Counted from the first letter of the stretch, positions 33,845-43,008 are shown. The stretch is DNA of 49,010 nucleotides from Prolixibacteraceae bacterium (GCA_030602265.1 JAUWAB010000026.1:1-49010); one strand, 5' to 3'. The notes: generated from the letters alone by a model not told the origin. Translations and numbers: made by a program.

Positions 33845-34209
33845 CTCGAAAGATCTTCAAATTGAATATCAGCGATTGCGCTGTCCATTGAAATCTCCTG
33901 GTCTTCATCCCTCCCCGGGATATCCGGCTGTTTTTCCTCAATGAAGGAAAAAACTTCCTGCAGGCTGTCAATAAACCTTGAAAAATCCTCCCTGTAAAGG
34001 AATATCTTGTGTTTTTCAAATACAGGTTGTCCGCTGTCTTCAAACCTGCGTTTGCTTTCGGTGATGGTCAGGTAATATTCATCATTCCGGGTACATTTGA
34101 CATCGAAAAAATAGGTTCTCTTACCTGCCCTGACCACCTGAGAATAAACATCCTGGTTAAATCTGCTGTCAGTGGCTCCGCTGGTTTCTTCGCTCTTTGA
34201 CGTTGTCAT
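33841..34209 (-). CDS. PUR-family (DUF3276) nucleic-acid-binding protein
   Basis: A 122-residue protein of the PUR-alpha-like DUF3276 family, typical of Bacteroidetes. The core reads VYSQVVRAGKRTYFFDVKCT, then NDEYYLTITESKRRFE and KHKIFLYREDFSRFIDSL, forming the PUR repeat fold that binds single-stranded DNA or RNA. The tail is acidic (PGRDEDQEISMDSAIADIQF). It is monocistronic. Its stop shares bases with that of the convergent TerB-DnaJ gene (overlap 33841-33844, TTAA), so no terminator fits between them. The promoter word TACTTTTG is 32 bases upstream of the ATG. Confidence 0.92.
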   Translation of the reverse strand: MTTSKSEETSGATDSRFNQDVYSQVVRAGKRTYFFDVKCTRNDEYYLTITESKRRFEDSGQPVFEKHKIFLYREDFSRFIDSLQEVFSFIEEKQPDIPGRDEDQEISMDSAIADIQFEDLSS

Positions 34210-34240
34210 GGTCTTTAATCAGTTTAATACGGTTGAATTT

Positions 34241-34248
34241 CAAAAGTA
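34241..34248 (-). promoter_or_regulatory. PUR gene promoter -7 element TACTTTTG
   Basis: An exact TAnnTTTG match on the minus strand, 31 bases before the ATG at 34209, preceded by a T-rich stretch. Confidence 0.6.
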
Positions 34249-34387
34249 AAAAAATAATTTTCAATCACTTACATGTTGAACAAAAAAGAACCATGAATTA
34301 ATGTAAACTATAAATCAGACCGGCAGCTGATTTGGGCCTTAAAGAAAGCGCCTGGAAAAATCAGGAAATCGGGCTCTTAAGCAGAAA

Positions 34388-35263
34388 TCAGGAATAAATT
34401 GCCCGGGTAGCGGCCAGGAGGGTATTCTGAAGCAGGGACACCCTGGTCATGGGACCCACACCTCCCGGGACAGGTGTAATCCATGAGGTTTTCGGGGCAA
34501 CCTCATCAAACTGCACATCCCCTTTAAGCCGGAAACCCGATTTAGTGGCGGGATCTTCCACCCTGGTAGTACCCACATCGATTACCACAGCACCTTCTTT
34601 AACCATGTCGGCTTTTACGAACCCGGGGACACCCATTGCGGCGACCAGGATGTCGGCGTTTGCACAGACCTCCTTCAGGTTGGCAGTTCGGCTGTGTGCA
34701 ACCGTCACCGTAGCGTTTACACTTTTGTGCGACATCAGGATACTGAGCGGCCGGCCTACAATGTTGCTCCGGCCAATGATTACGCAATTCCTGCCACTGG
34801 TCTCAATGCCATATCTTCTGATCAGTTCAACGATCCCGAATGGCGTCGCAGAAACAAAGGCCGGCATACCGATAACCATCCGGCCAACGTTCACCGGATG
34901 AAACCCGTCGACATCTTTCGAGGGATCTATGGCTTCAATAATTTTTTGTTCATTGATATGACGGGGCAACGGAAGCTGTACGATAAATCCGTCCACTTCA
35001 GGATCGGCATTCAATTCGCTGATTTTGGAGAGCAATTCCATTTCTGTAACATCGTCTTCAAACCGGATCAGCGATGAACGGTAACCTACCTCGGCACAAT
35101 CCTTTATCTTGTAGGCAACATATGTTTCGCTGCCACCGTCATGGCCAACCAGTATTGCGGCCAAATGCGGTGCCCTGTTGCCGGAGTCGACAAGCTTCTT
35201 TACCTCTTCTGCTATCTCAGCCTTAATTTCTGCTGAAATCTTTTTCCCGTCAATGATATTCAT
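34388..35263 (-). CDS. folD: Bifunctional methylenetetrahydrofolate dehydrogenase/cyclohydrolase
   Basis: Cytosolic one-carbon enzyme converting 5,10-methylene-THF to 10-formyl-THF through 5,10-methenyl-THF. The 291 residues are of family length. Seen are the catalytic region [17 protein letters not shown] with its Tyr and Lys, [45 protein letters not shown] and the C-terminal [13 protein letters not shown] signature. It lies 113 bases downstream of ffh on the same strand; no TAnnTTTG word is in the gap, so cotranscription is likely. It is functionally unrelated to ffh. Confidence 0.96.
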   Translation of the reverse strand: MNIIDGKKISAEIKAEIAEEVKKLVDSGNRAPHLAAILVGHDGGSETYVAYKIKDCAEVGYRSSLIRFEDDVTEMELLSKISELNADPEVDGFIVQLPLPRHINEQKIIEAIDPSKDVDGFHPVNVGRMVIGMPAFVSATPFGIVELIRRYGIETSGRNCVIIGRSNIVGRPLSILMSHKSVNATVTVAHSRTANLKEVCANADILVAAMGVPGFVKADMVKEGAVVIDVGTTRVEDPATKSGFRLKGDVQFDEVAPKTSWITPVPGGVGPMTRVSLLQNTLLAATRAIYS

Positions 35264-35376
35264 AATCTGGTATTAATATGTAATTCTGAACCTAATTCGG
35301 TAGGGTATGTCAGGTATAAAGGGTAACCAGACAGGATCCCCCGTCCAGGTCATGCACCACGGCAAACGGCGAGTGG

Positions 35377-36717
35377 TCATCTTCTTCCCCGCTGAGCCTG
35401 CATTCCCGCCATCATTCGCTGTACATTCTTGCCCTGGGCAACCATCTTCATCATTTTGCTGGTCTCGGTGAACTGTTTCAGCAGCCGGTTTACCTCCTGG
35501 ATGTTGGTCCCGGAACCTTCGGCTATCCTTTTCCTGCGGCTTCCGTTAAGCAGTGACGGGTTCTCCCGTTCCTGAGGGGTCATGGAATGAATGATGGCCT
35601 CGATATGTTTGAATGCATCATCTTCAAAATCAATATTCTTAAGGGCTTTCCCCATACCGGGGATCAAGGAGGCAACATCCTTCAGGTTGCCCATCTTTTT
35701 GATCTGCTGGATCTGTTTCAGAAAATCGTTGAAATTGAACTGGTCTTTGGCCAGTTTTTGCTGGAGCCTCCTGGCTTCTTCCTCATCGAACTGTTCCTGG
35801 GCTTTCTCAACAAGGGAAACAATGTCACCCATGCCAAGGATACGGTCGGCCATACGGTCAGGGTGGAAAACTTCAATAGCTTCCATTTTTTCGCCTGTCC
35901 CGACAAATTTGATCGGTTTGTCGACCACTGATCGTATCGACAGGGCAGCACCCCCGCGGGTGTCACCGTCTAACTTGGTCAGGACCACTCCGTCGAAATC
36001 GAGCCTTTCATTGAACTCCCTGGCTGTATTCACGGCATCCTGACCCGTCATGGCATCCACAACGAACAGGATCTCGTGCGGCTGAACCTCCGCCTTGATG
36101 GCAGCGATCTCCTTCATCATCTGTTCGTCAATGGCCAGACGACCGGCGGTATCGATGATTACGATGTCATTACCCTGCGCTTTGGCATGCTTGATGGCAT
36201 TTCGGGCAATCATCATCGGATTCATATTCCCCTCCTCTGTATAGACGGGAACCCCGACCTGGCCACCGACCACCCGGAGCTGCTCGATCGCGGCAGGCCG
36301 GTAGACGTCGCCGGCAACCAGCAGGGGGTGACGGCCCTTCTTATGTTTCAGCATATTGGCCAGCTTACCCGAAAAGGTGGTCTTACCGGAGCCCTGCAGA
36401 CCCGACATCAGGATAATGGCCGGACTTCCCTTGATGTTGATATCTGAAAATTTGCCACCCATCAGGGAAGCCAGCTCGTCATGAACCAGCTTAACCATTA
36501 GCTGCCCGGGCTTAACTGCCGTCAGAACGTTCATGCCCAACGCTTTATCCTTTACCGTGTCGGTAAAGGTTTTGGCAATTTTATAGTTGACGTCGGCATC
36601 AAGCAATGCCTTACGGATATCTTTCAGCGTTTCGGCAATATTTATCTCGGTAATTCTGCCCTGACCCTTCAGCAACTTGAACGACCTCTCAAGCTTTTCA
36701 CTCAGATTTTCAAACAT
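35377..36717 (-). CDS. ffh: Signal recognition particle protein Ffh
   Basis: SRP54 GTPase that with 4.5S RNA delivers nascent membrane proteins to FtsY. The 446 residues comprise N (1-90), G (G1 GLQGSGKTT at 106-114, DTAGRL, TKLDGDTRGGAA) and the methionine-rich M domain with SLLNGSRRKRIAEGSG and the C-terminal VQRMMAGMQAQRGRR. It is complete and of usual length. Its promoter is close to the start (TATTTTTG, 28 bases upstream). folD follows. Confidence 0.97.
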   Translation of the reverse strand: MFENLSEKLERSFKLLKGQGRITEINIAETLKDIRKALLDADVNYKIAKTFTDTVKDKALGMNVLTAVKPGQLMVKLVHDELASLMGGKFSDINIKGSPAIILMSGLQGSGKTTFSGKLANMLKHKKGRHPLLVAGDVYRPAAIEQLRVVGGQVGVPVYTEEGNMNPMMIARNAIKHAKAQGNDIVIIDTAGRLAIDEQMMKEIAAIKAEVQPHEILFVVDAMTGQDAVNTAREFNERLDFDGVVLTKLDGDTRGGAALSIRSVVDKPIKFVGTGEKMEAIEVFHPDRMADRILGMGDIVSLVEKAQEQFDEEEARRLQQKLAKDQFNFNDFLKQIQQIKKMGNLKDVASLIPGMGKALKNIDFEDDAFKHIEAIIHSMTPQERENPSLLNGSRRKRIAEGSGTNIQEVNRLLKQFTETSKMMKMVAQGKNVQRMMAGMQAQRGRR

Positions 36718-36744
36718 ATAATGCTGCTATTATTTTTTACCGTG

Positions 36745-36752
36745 CAAAAATA
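36745..36752 (-). promoter_or_regulatory. ffh promoter -7 element TATTTTTG
   Basis: An exact TAnnTTTG match on the minus strand, 27 bases before the ffh ATG. Confidence 0.65.
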
Positions 36753-36927
36753 TAAAAAATGTTGAGCAAGACAGCAGACAAAGGTGACAGATGAACAAGC
36801 AGCCCATCGACATCATAAAATTCATCGGTTGATTTTTATAAAATCATATACATATAAACATATTTTGGTAAATTTGCCGGAAACCGGAAATTCAGACCAT
36901 AGGAAACCATTATCCGGCAATGTTAAG

Positions 36928-36941
36928 TTATCTTAAGATAA
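36928..36941. promoter_or_regulatory. 14-bp palindrome upstream of rex
   Basis: TTATCTTAAGATAA is perfectly self-complementary and lies 45 bases upstream of the rex -7 element. It could be an operator (autoregulation by Rex is known in some bacteria), but it does not match the Rex operator types I know well. Confidence 0.35.
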
Positions 36942-36985
36942 TCAAAAATTATAAAGATATATTTCTTTAATTCAATTTCAGGGAC

Positions 36986-36993
36986 TATTTTTG
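36986..36993 (+). promoter_or_regulatory. rex promoter -7 element TATTTTTG
   Basis: An exact TAnnTTTG match 19 bases before the rex ATG, giving a leader of about 15-20 bases. Confidence 0.65.
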
Positions 36994-37012
36994 TTCAGCG
37001 ATCAGATATAAA

Positions 37013-37672
37013 ATGGCAGATAAAAACAACATAGCAAAAACTAAGGTAAAAGTACCTGAACATTCCATCAGGAGGTTATCGGTTTATCTCAGATATCTTT
37101 ATTCCGCAAGAGACAACAGTGATTTTTATGTGTCGGCACCAAATATTGCGAAAGAACTCAACTTTGACCCGACCCAGATCGTAAAGGATCTCTCGCTGAC
37201 CGGCATCAAAGGGAAACCGAGGGCCGGTTACAATACTTTTGAGCTGATACAGGCCATTGAAGATTATCTCAATTTTGACAAATCGAACCGCGCATTCCTG
37301 GTCGGAGCAGGAAGCCTCGGATCTGCCCTCATCTCCTATCCGCAGCTGGAGTCCTTCGGAATAAAAATTGTTGCCGCCTTCGATATTGATCCGGAGAAAA
37401 CAGGAAAGCTGATCAAACGGGTCAACGTTTTACCGGTGAGCCAAATGCCCGAACTGGCCAAAAGGCTTAAGGTTGAGATTGGCATACTGACTACAACGGC
37501 CGAAGCAGCGCAACAGGCAACCAACCTGATGGTAGAAAGCGGGATCCGGGCCATCTGGAATTTCGCCCCAATAAACCTTAAAGTCCCCGACGATGTAATT
37601 GTGCAAAATACTTCCATGTACTCCAACGTGGCCATCATGCTCAAAAAACTGCAAGCATCAAAGCAAAGCTGA
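37013..37672 (+). CDS. rex: Redox-sensing transcriptional repressor Rex
   Basis: A repressor that senses the NADH/NAD+ ratio and controls fermentation and respiration genes. The 219 residues contain an N-terminal winged helix (SIRRLSVYLRYLYSA, SAPNIAKELNFDPTQIVKDL), the linker KGKPRAGYNTFEL and a C-terminal Rossmann domain with the dinucleotide motif VGAGSLGSAL (97-106), then FDIDPEKTG and FAPINLKVP, as in the Rex family. It is adjacent to a small ORF and tex on the same strand. Plausible targets such as the alcohol dehydrogenase in this window are only inference. Confidence 0.94.
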   Translation: MADKNNIAKTKVKVPEHSIRRLSVYLRYLYSARDNSDFYVSAPNIAKELNFDPTQIVKDLSLTGIKGKPRAGYNTFELIQAIEDYLNFDKSNRAFLVGAGSLGSALISYPQLESFGIKIVAAFDIDPEKTGKLIKRVNVLPVSQMPELAKRLKVEIGILTTTAEAAQQATNLMVESGIRAIWNFAPINLKVPDDVIVQNTSMYSNVAIMLKKLQASKQS

Positions 37673-37704
37673 ACTCTGGTATATCCATAATAAAAAATTA
37701 AAAC

Positions 37705-37917
37705 ATGAAGACAATTAAAAGTATCAAATCCCAAACCATCAACATTTTAAAGAATTTTTTCTTTATTTTAAATTTTGGAAAAATCTATACCGGCAGATTG
37801 AAGAACGAACCGGACAAAAGTATGGTGAGTCCTTCTGAACCTGTCCTGAAGGAAAACAGCTCGCCCGAATTTGAAGAATACCGCGAAATGTATATGACCC
37901 GCTGCCGGTGGTCCTGA
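37705..37917 (+). CDS. Small ORF of unknown function between rex and tex
   Basis: A 70-residue possible protein that starts ATG after an A-rich leader 33 bases past rex. The first 30 residues are basic and hydrophobic (KSQTINILKNFFFILNFGK), and the rest is charged (NEPDKSMVSPSEPVLKENSS). I do not recognise it. It may be a small membrane-associated peptide or chance. Support is only its position and a plausible start; codon bias over 70 codons is not decisive. Confidence 0.35.
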   Translation: MKTIKSIKSQTINILKNFFFILNFGKIYTGRLKNEPDKSMVSPSEPVLKENSSPEFEEYREMYMTRCRWS

Positions 37918-37942
37918 TGGTACAAAGGTGCCGGACAATCAT

Positions 37943-37950
37943 TATCTTTG
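37943..37950 (+). promoter_or_regulatory. tex promoter -7 element TATCTTTG
   Basis: An exact TAnnTTTG match 18 bases before the ATG at 37969. It covers a possible TTG start at 37948 and so excludes it. Confidence 0.65.
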
Positions 37951-37968
37951 TTCCGGATAACATTTACC

Positions 37969-40101
37969 ATGGACAACATACTGATTAGAATTATAGCTGA
38001 GCGGCTGTCTGTCCGCGAATCACAGGCAGCCGGTACCGTAAGGCTTCTTGAAGAAGGTTGTACCGTTCCTTTCATTGCAAGGTACCGCAAGGAAAAAACC
38101 GGAAGTCTGGATGAGGTACAAATCTCGGAAATCAGGGAACTGCATACCAAACTGCTGGAACTGGAAAAACGGAAAGAAACCATACTGAATACCCTTGAAG
38201 AACAGGGGAACCTTACAGAAGCACTGAGAACCCGTATTTCAGAATGCTATAATGCTTCAGAACTGGAAGACATTTACCTGCCCTACAAACCCAAAAGGCG
38301 TACCCGCGCTACTATTGCCAGGGAAAACGGACTGGAGCCATTGGCCAGGATAATGATGGCCCAGAATGAAAAGGATCCTGAACGGAGGGCAACCGCCTAC
38401 CTCAGCGATAAGGTGGAAAGTACAGAGGCTGCTCTTTCCGGTGCTCGTGACATCATTGCCGAGTGGGTCAGCGAAAATGAAAAAGCGAGGAACATCATAC
38501 GCCACTGTTTCAGCAAAACCGCGGTAATACGGTCTAAAGTGGTCAAGGACAAAACGGAGGACGGAGCCAAGTACAGGGATTATTTCGATTGGCAGGAACC
38601 ACTCCGGAAATGCCCGTCGCACCGGCTGCTGGCCATGCGGAGAGGGGAAAAGGAGGGCTTCCTGAGGGTGTCTGTCGAATGTGACCCGGTACAGGCGTCC
38701 GAGCAACTGGAAAATTTCTTTGTAAAAGGTTATGGTGCCAGTTCCGACCAGGTGAAAATGGCCGTGGAAGACAGCATGAAACGACTGATAATTCCTTCGA
38801 TCGAAACCGAATTTGCCGCACAGGCCAAAGAGCAGGCCGACAAGGATGCCATCTCCGTATTCGCCGAAAACCTGAAACAACTGCTCCTTGCCCCGCCATT
38901 AGGCCAGCAGCGTGTTCTGGCTATCGATCCGGGCTACCGCACAGGTTGCAAGGTGGTCTGTCTGGACAGCCAGGGAAACCTGCTCCACAATGAAACCATT
39001 TATCCACATCCGCCCAGGGATGAAAAAAGGCTGGCGGCAAAAAAACTGACTTCCATGGTGGAGGCCTATCAGATAGAAGCAATGGCTATCGGGAATGGAA
39101 CAGCCAGCCGGGAAACAGAACACTTCGTAAAGAACCTCAGGTACGACAGGGAGCTGAAGGTCTTCGTGGTGAGTGAAGACGGCGCATCGGTCTATTCAGC
39201 ATCCCCGGTAGCCAGGGAAGAGTTTCCGCAGTATGATGTTACCGTCCGGGGAGCCGTATCCATTGGCCGCAGACTGATGGATCCACTGGCCGAGCTGGTG
39301 AAGATTGATCCCAAGAGTATTGGGGTCGGACAGTACCAGCATGATGTGGATCAGAAAGAACTGAAAAACAGCCTCGACAGAGTGGTGGAATCGGCAGTTA
39401 ACAGTGTAGGGGTAAACGTAAATACAGCCAGTGCACAGCTTTTGGCCTATGTTTCGGGCCTGGGCCCCCAGTTAGCCAGAAATGTAGTGGAATACCGTAA
39501 GGAAAACGGACCATTCCCGGACCGGAAATCACTGACAAAAGTTCCCAGGATGGGTGCCAGGGCATATGAGCAGTCAGCAGGATTCCTGAGGATCCCGGAT
39601 TCTGAAAATCCTTTGGACAATTCAGCCGTACATCCCGAATCCTATTCCGTGGTCGGGAGGATGGCCGGAGATCTCGGATGTCCGGTGAGTAAGCTGATCA
39701 GGAACGAATCGCTGATCAGCACCATTGACCTGCAAAAATATGTTTCAGGAGATACGGGTATGCCCACCCTGAAGGATATCGTTCAGGAGCTGGCAAAACC
39801 CGGCCGTGATCCCAGAAAGGCCATCAGGGTATTCGAATTTGCCGAAGGGATTTTCAGGATTGAGGACGTGCAACCGGGGATGATCCTGCCCGGTATTGTC
39901 AACAACATAACTAAATTCGGCGCATTTGTCGACATAGGGGTCAAGCAATCAGGCCTCGTCCATTTATCTGAAATGGCCGACCGGTTTGTCTCCGATCCCA
40001 ACGAAATCGTGAAACTACATCAGCATGTGATGGTCAAAGTACTTGAGGTGGATATCCCCCGGAAGAGGATTCAGCTGTCGTTAAAGCAGGCAGACAGGTA
40101 G
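37969..40101 (+). CDS. tex: Tex-family RNA-binding transcription accessory protein
   Basis: A 710-residue multidomain nucleic-acid-binding protein. The order is: N-terminal helical region (EGCTVPFIARYRKEKTG), YqgF/RNase H-like domain from about residue 315 (RVLAIDPGYRTGCKVV), tandem helix-hairpin-helix region (LLAYVSGLGPQLARNVVEY, then LTKVPRMGARAYEQ) and a C-terminal S1 RNA-binding domain (about 632-708, GIVNNITKFGAFVDIGVKQS). This is the complete Tex order. Family roles include transcription and RNA metabolism under stress; the exact one is unsettled. Its stop lies 4 bases from the stop of the convergent small acidic gene. Confidence 0.95.
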   Translation: MDNILIRIIAERLSVRESQAAGTVRLLEEGCTVPFIARYRKEKTGSLDEVQISEIRELHTKLLELEKRKETILNTLEEQGNLTEALRTRISECYNASELEDIYLPYKPKRRTRATIARENGLEPLARIMMAQNEKDPERRATAYLSDKVESTEAALSGARDIIAEWVSENEKARNIIRHCFSKTAVIRSKVVKDKTEDGAKYRDYFDWQEPLRKCPSHRLLAMRRGEKEGFLRVSVECDPVQASEQLENFFVKGYGASSDQVKMAVEDSMKRLIIPSIETEFAAQAKEQADKDAISVFAENLKQLLLAPPLGQQRVLAIDPGYRTGCKVVCLDSQGNLLHNETIYPHPPRDEKRLAAKKLTSMVEAYQIEAMAIGNGTASRETEHFVKNLRYDRELKVFVVSEDGASVYSASPVAREEFPQYDVTVRGAVSIGRRLMDPLAELVKIDPKSIGVGQYQHDVDQKELKNSLDRVVESAVNSVGVNVNTASAQLLAYVSGLGPQLARNVVEYRKENGPFPDRKSLTKVPRMGARAYEQSAGFLRIPDSENPLDNSAVHPESYSVVGRMAGDLGCPVSKLIRNESLISTIDLQKYVSGDTGMPTLKDIVQELAKPGRDPRKAIRVFEFAEGIFRIEDVQPGMILPGIVNNITKFGAFVDIGVKQSGLVHLSEMADRFVSDPNEIVKLHQHVMVKVLEVDIPRKRIQLSLKQADR

Positions 40102-40105
40102 TCGG

Positions 40106-40357
40106 CTACTCTTCCTCGTCTTCATCCTCATCGAATTCCTGCTCGAATTCCATTTCCAGGAATTCTTCAGCCTCTTCGATAAGTTGGGTTACAAGTTCCT
40201 CGTTGTCCGGCTCCTCGTCAATCCAGTGAATTTTCTGGTTACTCCAGAAATCATCGATGTCGCTTTCGATGATAAAGCGTGGATTCAGGTTGTGCACCAC
40301 ATAAATCGTTTCAGGAGCTTCCAGTGAATTGTCGGCCAATAAGAATTTTGGTAACAT
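40106..40357 (-). CDS. Small acidic protein of unknown function
   Basis: An 83-residue protein: an N-terminal folded-looking part (MLPKFLLADNSLEAPETIYV, then PRFIIESDIDDFWSNQKIHW) and a strongly acidic tail that ends in a run of Asp and Glu. I recall similar short proteins in Bacteroidetes, without a function. A promoter word TACATTTG lies 25 bases upstream of the ATG, which supports a real gene. It is located between convergent tex and upstream mutS2 on the minus strand, 89 bases from the mutS2 stop. Confidence 0.8.
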   Translation of the reverse strand: MLPKFLLADNSLEAPETIYVVHNLNPRFIIESDIDDFWSNQKIHWIDEEPDNEELVTQLIEEAEEFLEMEFEQEFDEDEDEEE

Positions 40358-40381
40358 GATTTTTTATTTATGGTTATAAAA

Positions 40382-40389
40382 CAAATGTA
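40382..40389 (-). promoter_or_regulatory. Small acidic gene promoter -7 element TACATTTG
   Basis: An exact TAnnTTTG match on the minus strand, 24 bases before the ATG at 40357. Confidence 0.6.
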
Positions 40390-40446
40390 CGGTTTTTTTG
40401 AAATTGCACAGCGGTTTTAAACCTTATCCGGAAAATTTAATATTAT

Positions 40447-42933
40447 CTAATTTTTCAGTTCCACGATGGTAATTCCCGCTCCCCCGAACTGCACATGCTC
40501 GTCCCTGAAAGAGGCGACCATCGGTTCGGACCTGAGGAAATTCCTGATCATTTCCTTGAGTATTCCAAAACCTTTCCCGTGCAGGATCCGAAGTTTGCTG
40601 ACTTCAAACATAACGGCCTCGTCAATAAAGTTCTGCACCAGGGGAATAGCTTCTTCAGCCCGCATACCACGGATGTCTATTTCGGATTTGAAGTTCATCC
40701 GCCGTTCACTGTAATCCAGGGTTAGTGCTAATCCGCTCCTGCCGCGCTTACGTTGTTCCTTCCGAGCTTCATTGGCAGAAACTCTGGAAATATTGGACAA
40801 TGGGACAGTCACCATCAGGTTACCCAGGGCAACCACCGCATTCTTTTCATTAAAACTGACCAGTTCGCCAATCGCTTCCTGTCCGGTCAGCCTTACCTTG
40901 TCGCCCGTCTGCAGCCCGGCATCCTCCTGTCCGGCAGGCTCCTGCAACGCAGGTTTTTCAGGCAGATGCTGTTTTCTCCTTTTCTCCCGCTTTTGCAGTT
41001 TTTCCATCTTCCGGATAATCACTTCATCATCGGCCGGCTGATCGGGCTTTACCTGCTCCCGGAGCTGCTCAAGTTCCTGACGAAGCAGTTTTGTCCTTTC
41101 CTTATCGGCCTGTGACTCCCTTATCTCCCGGATGATATTTTCGATCTGCCGGTTTACACCCGCCAACAGCTGCTGAGCCTCCTCCTTAGCCTTCTTCAGG
41201 ATTTCTTTACGCTGCTGTCTAACCTCCTCCAGTTCCTTCTGATAAGTATCGGCCATTTCATCAACCGCCTTTTCTACCTTTCTGATTTTCTGACGTTTGG
41301 TTTCCCAATAGTGTTTATCCCTCGAAATGGAGCGGAGGCTTTTATCAAAATCGATATGTTTTTTACCGATTTTCCCGGTGGCATCCTGAAGGATCTCCTC
41401 CGGAAGCCCGATTTTCCGGGCAATTTCAAAAGCGAACGAACTGCCGGGTTTTCCGATTTCCAGCCTGAAGAGCGGATCCATCTTCTGTGAATCGTAGAGC
41501 ATGGCACCATTGACAATACCAGGCACTGAGGACGCGAAATGCTTCAGGTTGGTATAATGGGTGGTGATCACCCCAAAAACCTGCTGATCGTTTAGCTTTC
41601 CCAGAATGGCTTCGGCAATGGCACCACCTAACATGGGCTCAGTGCCTGTTCCGAATTCGTCGATCAACACGAGGGTCCGTTCGTTGCTGTACCGTACGAA
41701 ATGTTTCATATTGAGCAGGTGCGAACTGTAGGTACTCAGATCATTGTCGATCGATTGCTCATCACCGATGTCAATGAAAATATGCCGGAACAGTCCGGTT
41801 TTACTTCCCTCCTGAACGGGGATCAGCAATCCGCACTGGAGCATGTACTGGAGCAGTCCGACCGTCTTGAGGCACACCGACTTTCCACCGGCATTCGGGC
41901 CTGAAATCAGCAGGATATGGTCCTGGCGGTCTAAGCGGATATCCAGGGGCACAATGGTTCGGTTCTCCCTCCGGAGGGAGAGCATCAGCAGCGGGTGGAC
42001 AGCCTGGCGCCAGTCGAGAAGGCTTTCATCGTAAAGATCAGGCCTGAGGGCACCAAAATCAATGGCTAATGCGGCTTTAGCCCGTATAAAATCGATTTCC
42101 CCCAGGAAGGCATTGGCATAAATCAGGTCGTCAATATACGGTCGGATATCGGAGGACACCGATATCAGGATCCGGATAATCTCCCGTCTTTCGGCATACT
42201 CCAGCTCGCGGATCTCATTGTTCATTTCCACAATTTCCGTGGGCTCCACATAGGCCGTTTTACCGGTTGCCGATTCGTCATACACAATCCCCTTCAGCTT
42301 TCGTTTGTTAGCCGACAGTACGGGAATTACGGCACGCCCGTCGCGGATAGCGACCGAAGCATCCTCGTCGACCCATCCTTCGCGCTGTGCCTGCTTCAGG
42401 ATGGCATGGAGACGTTTGGAAATCCCCGATTGCAACGAAAGGATTTCACTCCTGATCTTGGCCAGTTCAGGGGAAGCATTGTCGCGGATTTTCCCTGACT
42501 TGTTCAGTACGGTATCGATCCTTTCGGCTATATATGGATAGACACGGATCTGAGAGGCTTTCGCAGAAAGCAATGGCAAGGTCTCAGACCGGGGACCGCT
42601 GAAAAAAGAGACCACGGCACGGAGGGTCTCCAGTGCACGCTTCAGGTCGAACAGCTCCTCAACTTCCAGGAAACGACCCTCAAGACGGATTCTTTCCAGG
42701 GCTTCGCGGACATCAAAATAAAAACTTACCGGGAAGTTCGGAAATTCACGCAGGATACGCACAAATTCGTCCGTCTCGGACAGGCGGGTATGCACTTCGC
42801 CGAAATGGGACATAAAACCCATTTCATCGGCAAGTTCTTCTCCCATGCTGCTGAGACACTTGTTTTTCAACAACTCACGGATCCGGTCAAAGCCAATCTT
42901 TACTTCAAAATTATCAGGATATATTGCCTTCAT
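40447..42933 (-). CDS. mutS2: Endonuclease MutS2
   Basis: A MutS-family ATPase with a C-terminal Smr domain; members suppress recombination or act on collided ribosomes, depending on the organism. The 828 residues contain the core/clamp domains, Walker A GPNAGGKSV (345-353) with LIDEFGTGTEPMLGGAIAEA after it, a long coiled-coil (about 515-660, Glu/Lys/Gln-rich), a KOW-like strand region (GDKVRLTGQEAIGELVSFNE) and the Smr domain (EIDIRGMRAEEAIPLVQNF, LRILHGKGFGILKEMIRNFL). There is no mismatch-recognition domain. The start is the ATG at 42933; an ATG at 42945 overlaps the -7 element. Confidence 0.95.
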   Translation of the reverse strand: MKAIYPDNFEVKIGFDRIRELLKNKCLSSMGEELADEMGFMSHFGEVHTRLSETDEFVRILREFPNFPVSFYFDVREALERIRLEGRFLEVEELFDLKRALETLRAVVSFFSGPRSETLPLLSAKASQIRVYPYIAERIDTVLNKSGKIRDNASPELAKIRSEILSLQSGISKRLHAILKQAQREGWVDEDASVAIRDGRAVIPVLSANKRKLKGIVYDESATGKTAYVEPTEIVEMNNEIRELEYAERREIIRILISVSSDIRPYIDDLIYANAFLGEIDFIRAKAALAIDFGALRPDLYDESLLDWRQAVHPLLMLSLRRENRTIVPLDIRLDRQDHILLISGPNAGGKSVCLKTVGLLQYMLQCGLLIPVQEGSKTGLFRHIFIDIGDEQSIDNDLSTYSSHLLNMKHFVRYSNERTLVLIDEFGTGTEPMLGGAIAEAILGKLNDQQVFGVITTHYTNLKHFASSVPGIVNGAMLYDSQKMDPLFRLEIGKPGSSFAFEIARKIGLPEEILQDATGKIGKKHIDFDKSLRSISRDKHYWETKRQKIRKVEKAVDEMADTYQKELEEVRQQRKEILKKAKEEAQQLLAGVNRQIENIIREIRESQADKERTKLLRQELEQLREQVKPDQPADDEVIIRKMEKLQKREKRRKQHLPEKPALQEPAGQEDAGLQTGDKVRLTGQEAIGELVSFNEKNAVVALGNLMVTVPLSNISRVSANEARKEQRKRGRSGLALTLDYSERRMNFKSEIDIRGMRAEEAIPLVQNFIDEAVMFEVSKLRILHGKGFGILKEMIRNFLRSEPMVASFRDEHVQFGGAGITIVELKN

Positions 42934-42942
42934 AACGGAAGG

Positions 42943-42950
42943 CAAAAGTA
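42943..42950 (-). promoter_or_regulatory. mutS2 promoter -7 element TACTTTTG
   Basis: An exact TAnnTTTG match on the minus strand, only 9 bases before the ATG at 42933. If used, the transcript would start within about 5 bases of the ATG, that is nearly leaderless. Confidence 0.55.
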
Positions 42951-42973
42951 GAGGATTATGGGGGAATATTGGT

Positions 42974-43008
42974 AATTTATGATTGATGATTTATTATTTA
43001 TTATTGAT
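42974..43008 (-). repeat. 7-bp tandem array ATMAATM, five units
   Basis: On the minus strand the units ATCAATA, ATAAATA, ATAAATC, ATCAATC, ATAAATT follow in phase, between the type IX cargo gene and the mutS2 promoter. It is similar in composition and period to the AATAATC array at 19334-19361. Confidence 0.6.
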
